64,000 nt of DNA, taken from Leptodactylus fallax (Eukaryota > Chordata > Amphibia > Anura > Leptodactylidae). Positions within the stretch are counted from its first letter, which is position 1, and each line of letters opens with the position of its first letter. Both the position numbers and the translations under genes were made by a program. The stretch is from NCBI GenBank assembly GCA_947044405.1, contig CAMRHE010000036.1:744001-808000 (forward strand), in the 5' to 3' direction. Below are positions 59,349 to 64,000 of this stretch, one piece after another. The notes below the pieces were generated by a model. It was given only the letters and a program-made list of their open reading frames with translations, was not told the DNA's origin and did not search any database.

Positions 59349-60833
59349 TTGCAGTCTTATTTTCTAAAAAGTGACACTCAAAGATTCAGAATAAAACAAG
59401 GTTTACTTATATAGAGCATGTGTGAAAAATGACACATGTCAATCTATGGACCCCATCAAGAATGTGTCATTTATGATATCAATGTCTCATGTGAAAGAAG
59501 AGCCTTTAAACTCCCTCAGGCACCAAGGCCTGGGTGAGACTATTAAGGCTACACGCTATAGCTATACCTGTGTGTCCATCAAGTTTATTTAGGGAAGTAG
59601 AGAATGGAATGGGGTAAAGGTAGAGAAACAAGAACAAATCTGTTTACCCTTACTGTTCCAGAAGACTACCATAAGTGACAATCTGAATGGATCAACATGT
59701 ATTTTTATACCTTTGTAAGATGGGAAAACAGCCCTCATGTTATGAATGTACCTGTTTCTGTCAATAAGTTTATTTTTTTTTTTTTATAAACTGACATTTG
59801 GTTGCTTGACCACAAGAGGCCACTGTTACCTCAGAAATGGGAAGGACTGTAATTCTGTAATTCCCTGCAGTAGTGAGGTGGAGACCCTGTTCTGCAGAGG
59901 TGGAACTAGAAAGAGGAGCAGAGTGTTTGTGGCAGCCATCTTAGGAGTGTGCTTTGATCTTTTAGAAGAAGAAGGACTGAAGTGAGAGAAGGAAATATAG
60001 CAAGGTGGAGCTGAAGCAGAGACTGTTCCAGGGTTTGTTTAGACAGCATCCTAAGTTGAAGACTGCTATCAAGGATCCGGCTGAGAAGTGGCCCTGTCAG
60101 TGAGATCGCATGTTTTCTGGATGATCCCCACTTTCAGCTGTTTCAGACAAAGGCTAAAGGTACCTAACAGATCCAGGTCAGTAAGAGAAGTAATCGTGCA
60201 CGCACCACATTACATTGTTTTGCTTGGGACTGAGTAAGGGTCTGTAGTTAGAATAGTTAGGCATACTCATTTTCACAGGCCACACTACTGGTGAATTAGC
60301 TACCTATTCGGTAGTAAGGACTCAGAGAATTCTATTGAGTTGTAACTCTCATAGAGGAGCTTCTAAGGAAGTCTAGAAGCGACATTTTATACATTGTCAC
60401 ATTTCTTCGGCTTGCAAGCTGACCTACTATTATATTTACTTGGTTGTACTTTGTTTGGGGGGAATAGGGGTATTTTGATAAGTTTGTAAGCTCTAGTGTT
60501 ATACCACCAGTGCCCCTATCACACTCACTGAATTGTTCCTGTGACTAGGGTGATAAAAAGGTAACAAGCGGCTGGTTAGTTGCAGCCTGCAGATAGGTAA
60601 AAGCTTGGAGGATATTGGAGCCGCACATTAGAGGGCACCGCGCTGTACAACACCAGGTTCTCAGCTTACTGGCTGAATGTATGTAAATAGTTGGGAGTGT
60701 TTTTTTGGTAAAGGGGTGTTACTACACTTATTAAAATCTTGTTTTTACTAAATTGATTTGGAGTCGTTTCCTTTGTTCTTGACTTCGCTGTATTCTGGGG
60801 GAGCCCACCCCGGTACACGGCTTACACCTTTAT
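59349..60833. other. Unassigned interval, repeat-like in its second half
   Basis: From about 59760 to 60830 the sequence is GC-richer. It includes TTTTTACTAAATTGATTTGG and GGGGGAGCCCACCCCGGTAC near its right edge. It could be a solo LTR or the last exon of an unknown transcript. No terminal TG..CA pair or domain could be shown. Confidence 0.3.
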
Positions 60834-60992
60834 ATAAGCAATTATTTTATTACTTATATAGCACCAACATATTCCAAATTTACGGTATGTGTTGGAGGAA
60901 ACCAAAGTACCGGGAGGAAATGTTGTCCTTGGCTGAATTCAAACCCCAGTGCTGCAAGGCAACAATGCTAACCACTAGAGAGTCAACCTATA
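60834..60992 (-). mobile_element. tRNA-derived SINE fragment, reverse orientation
   Basis: Read on the minus strand it begins with TAGTGGTTAGCATTGTTGCC (A-box-like) and GGTTTGAATTC (B-box-like). It then has GGTACTTTGGTTTCCTCCA and ends in GTTGGTGCTATATAAGTAAT, a LINE-type tail. This is the layout of vertebrate tRNA-headed SINEs. Confidence 0.65.
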
Positions 60993-61528
60993 TTCTATTT
61001 TCTTGTGTCATCTCCTTCTCTGGACAGAATGAAATTTAATTTTTATCACCATAGACCCAGCTGAGTACTGTGTGCCTTTCATTCATTCATCATGTATAGT
61101 AAGTGTATTAAGTCCTACCCCTGATAAACATCACAACATAGATATAAATCAATCCTAGGAAATCCTGGAGTAGAAACAACATTTCTGTGTGTGCTCAAAT
61201 GAAATGGCTGTTTTGTTATATTTTATAGAGTGTTGTATAAAGAAATTCACAAAAGAGTTGCTGGCGGCCAAATACCACTTCAGGTATAATTATCAATTTC
61301 TACAAGCCGCCCTCATCCCTTTTGTGAAAGGTGGAAGGTAGAAGCACATAATGTTGGTGGTAGGTAATTACTACTATTATTACAACTGTCACATATTACT
61401 ATTATTAGAGCTTTGTTTTCATGAGACAAGAGGGGATAATAATATGGGTGGGCACCTCTTGGCTACTAAACTTCTCCGTGTCACTGGTTAGTTTTGTAAT
61501 TGTGTTAACAAGCAAAATTGTTTTTAAA
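60993..61528. other. Unassigned interval
   Basis: No gene or repeat family is recognised. Confidence 0.4.
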
Positions 61529-61554
61529 GATAGATAGATAGATAGATGATACAG

Positions 61555-61598
<44 letters not shown>

Positions 61599-61603
61599 GG
61601 ATG

Positions 61604-61662
<59 letters not shown>
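61529..61662 (+). repeat. (GATA)n microsatellite, long
   Basis: About 134 bp of GATA units, with a GATGATACAGA interruption near 61545 and GGAT variants near 61599. Confidence 0.97.
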
Positions 61663-64000
61663 TCAAAAGAGTTATCCCCATGTATTCAGCTTATTGGCAA
61701 GCATCTGGGTAAAAACAAAACACAGAGTTGGGGGTTTTCTTCTGCTAATCCACATCTGCTTATTTTCAACCCATTTTCAAATATTGTTTTTGAGTTAATA
61801 GAGAGGATCCTTCACATAGAATTTTCACCAGCTAGCCAACTGCAAAGTGCATCCCTTTCTATGGAAAACCGAGCACATGAATGCATTACAATGACACAGA
61901 TTTTTATCCAAACCATACAATGCTACATGAACTGAACACATGCTGCTAACCTCGCCTGCAGTTTACCACTGATTGTTTTGGGGGTGAGTGGTCGAACCAG
62001 CAGGGCAACCTATGAAATAGCTTTATTTTTAACAGACACTTCTAACAAAAGGGAATATAAAAAGTAGACAGCCCATTTTAAGTTGATATATACCAGTAGT
62101 GATGTGGTTTAAAACTCAAAAAGCTATTAAATCTACACAGACAGGCTGTGATATCTATTCACTTATGGCCAGTAGTGTACCTACCATATAGGCAGACCAT
62201 GCAGCTGTTATGTGGCTCCTGAGGGTGCTTGGCTCAGGTTCTCTTCTCCTGCTTATAGACACTAATTCACTGTATTTTCTTGAAGCCAGCATTAGGGAGA
62301 GTACAGTGTACAGAGATTTTTATAGCTTCCATTGGGTTCAATGGTAGCTGCATTAATTCCTATGCACTGAGCTCCCCCTAGTGGTGGCTGCAGGCATCAA
62401 GTTTTATCACTCTGTGAAACAATGCTCTGTATAGATATTTATCAGTGTATTTATACCAGCTGTCTGGTGTAAATACATTGAGAAATTTGGGGGCTGATTC
62501 TTACAAAGCATGACAAAAGTAGCAATTTTTGACACATGGTCACAAAATTTGTGATTTTTTTTTCAACATTTTGGTTGCATTTGCCACTTTTCATAGTGAC
62601 ATGGGTGGATTTTCGTACCCCATCAAATTTACTGGTGCATATAATGGCTTTATTGGTAAAATCTATGCCAGCCCTTACTGGGCCTTACTACATTTTGCTA
62701 TGGGGCCCAAGGATATCTGTGTACACCCCTTGTTATGGTGTTATCAGTACAGCTACAAGGGGGGCATGCTATAAATGCCTGATAAGCATGGGTTCAACCA
62801 CTAAGGCCCTTACCTATTTAGAGAACAGGGGTGACACCATTCACTGATTCCAGGCAGTTCCAGACAGTTCAATGTACAGGTGATTGCCGTTCTCACCCAC
62901 GCATGTCAGACATTTAAAGCATATCCTGTAAGTATGCAAAAAATTGCCCTTTAACCATGAGAAAGTTCTAGTAAGAGAATTAATGTTTTACACTGACAAT
63001 TTTTAGTCTGCTTCTTCAAGTGTGCAACAATAAAAACATTTAATGTTAGTTCACAAGATGGTGGACTATAGCTGAAATATGCTGCAGTATTTATAGGCTC
63101 AAATGCATATGCGGAGAAGAGAAAATAAATGTTTGTAATGTATGTGGGAAAAATGATATATCAATATACCTGTATAGTAGTATATTAGTACATTTACGCA
63201 GTACAATATATCACACAGAAGAATTGCATAGAGAAGAGACATCTTAAAAACTATATAATACAATACATACATAATCAAGAACACCAAAAAAATCATAAAA
63301 GAACTGTATTCTAGACTGATCAAGGTTTCTGTAATATAGAAGGTATGTCAGTATTGGTGATATTTTGTTATACTACTATATTATTTCATGCCTTAGATGA
63401 TTAACACACCTCAGAATAGCAGGGAGTCGCCTTGCTGCTGTGGTAGACATGCAAATGTAATATACAATAGAACAGAAACCAACTATCACACCACCACCAG
63501 AAAAAGCCAGTACAATGAGCCACAGCTGGATAATTCCCAACACATGCAAATTATAATGCTGATCACTCTTTCATAGACATACAGAGTAATCACAGGCCCG
63601 CTAATCATGTTTTCCAGGTCCTTAGCTGAGTCTTGCTGAATGTTCTATTCACATATTCATTGAGGAGACTGGCTTTTTCCTAGCTTTTCAAGAACTAGTC
63701 TCTGCATGACTTCCTATAGTCATAGGTTTATTTTCAGAAAATAATTCTGAAAGATTCAACATTAACAAAATATCTATTCAATACTATAGATACTCACATG
63801 TCTTTTTTTTTTGCAAATGTGTATAATATATGTAATTTTATTCACCATGAATCACAGTAAAACAGATTAGCTTCAAGGTCAGCCACTCATCTTTCCATGT
63901 ACTGCTCCTCCTATTACAGGCTTGCATAAAATATACACTTAGGTGCATACAAATTAACCAATGGTTTGTTAAAAAGCACCTTATCAAGGCTTGAGCCCAA
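61663..64000. other. Unassigned interval to window end
   Basis: I see no gene, RNA or clear mobile element. The overlapping open frames at 62529-62847 lack domains. GGGGCCCAAGGATATCTG near 62702 resembles hAT-MITE interior text but has no definable ends. Confidence 0.4.

Noticed and set aside
61529..61662. Regular spacing considered as a CRISPR-like array
   Set aside because: It is a plain GATA microsatellite with no spacers. No CRISPR array exists in the window.

Overview
This 64 kb window looks like repeat-rich vertebrate DNA, most likely from a frog (Anura). It has low-to-moderate GC, no dense coding, and no bacterial or viral gene organisation. The mix of elements suits an amphibian: several unrelated Tc1-like DNA transposons, many TTAA-flanked palindromic miniature elements (MITEs), an L2-type LINE, tRNA-derived SINEs, a Ngaro/DIRS-like tyrosine-recombinase retrotransposon with a hydrolase-like domain, and short palindromic elements with hammerhead-ribozyme-like motifs. 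The species is inferred from repeat content only. I found no convincing complete host gene. One possible terminal exon (15159-15247) is flagged at low confidence.

Layout. 1-1359, 9149-10711 and 23633-25198 are three nearly identical copies of one Tc1-type element. Its transposase has 35 residues between the second Asp and the Glu (DD35E). The first copy is cut by the window edge, the second is complete with an open frame, and the third is complete but loses its C-terminal tail to a stop. Three other Tc1-like families are present as whole elements with TA duplications: 27016-28591, 29155-31156 and 43817-45403. All three have DD34E transposases damaged by deletions or frameshifts. Older Tc1 remnants lie at 12355-12727 (internally deleted), 22780-23325, 37104-37145, 39286-40672 and 47570-47755.

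Retroelements. A 5'-truncated L2-like reverse transcriptase open frame lies at 16888-17745. A second L2/CR1-type 3' end (26330-28745) is split by a Tc1 element. Related LINE tails lie at 11300-11452 and 11720-12053, and SINE fragments at 12787-13066 and 60834-60992. A decayed Ngaro-like element (19890-21660) keeps recognisable RT, RNase H, the start of the tyrosine recombinase, and an SGNH-hydrolase-like segment. Two palindromic elements (4395-4697, 58616-59334) have perfect 13- and 14-bp target duplications and carry hammerhead-like motifs in both arms, as expected of Penelope-type retroelement ends.

Nested insertions give a relative history. A TTAA palindrome sits in the left end of one Tc1, a Tc1 sits in an L2 3' UTR, and a hAT-like element sits in an old Tc1 relic. 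Another MITE sits inside a TTAA palindrome. The remainder (about 31.9-39.3 kb, 46-58.6 kb and 61-64 kb) is mostly AT-rich unassigned sequence with scattered MITE ends and microsatellites. The genes do not form a pathway. This is an accessory, intergenic or intronic landscape shaped by transposition.
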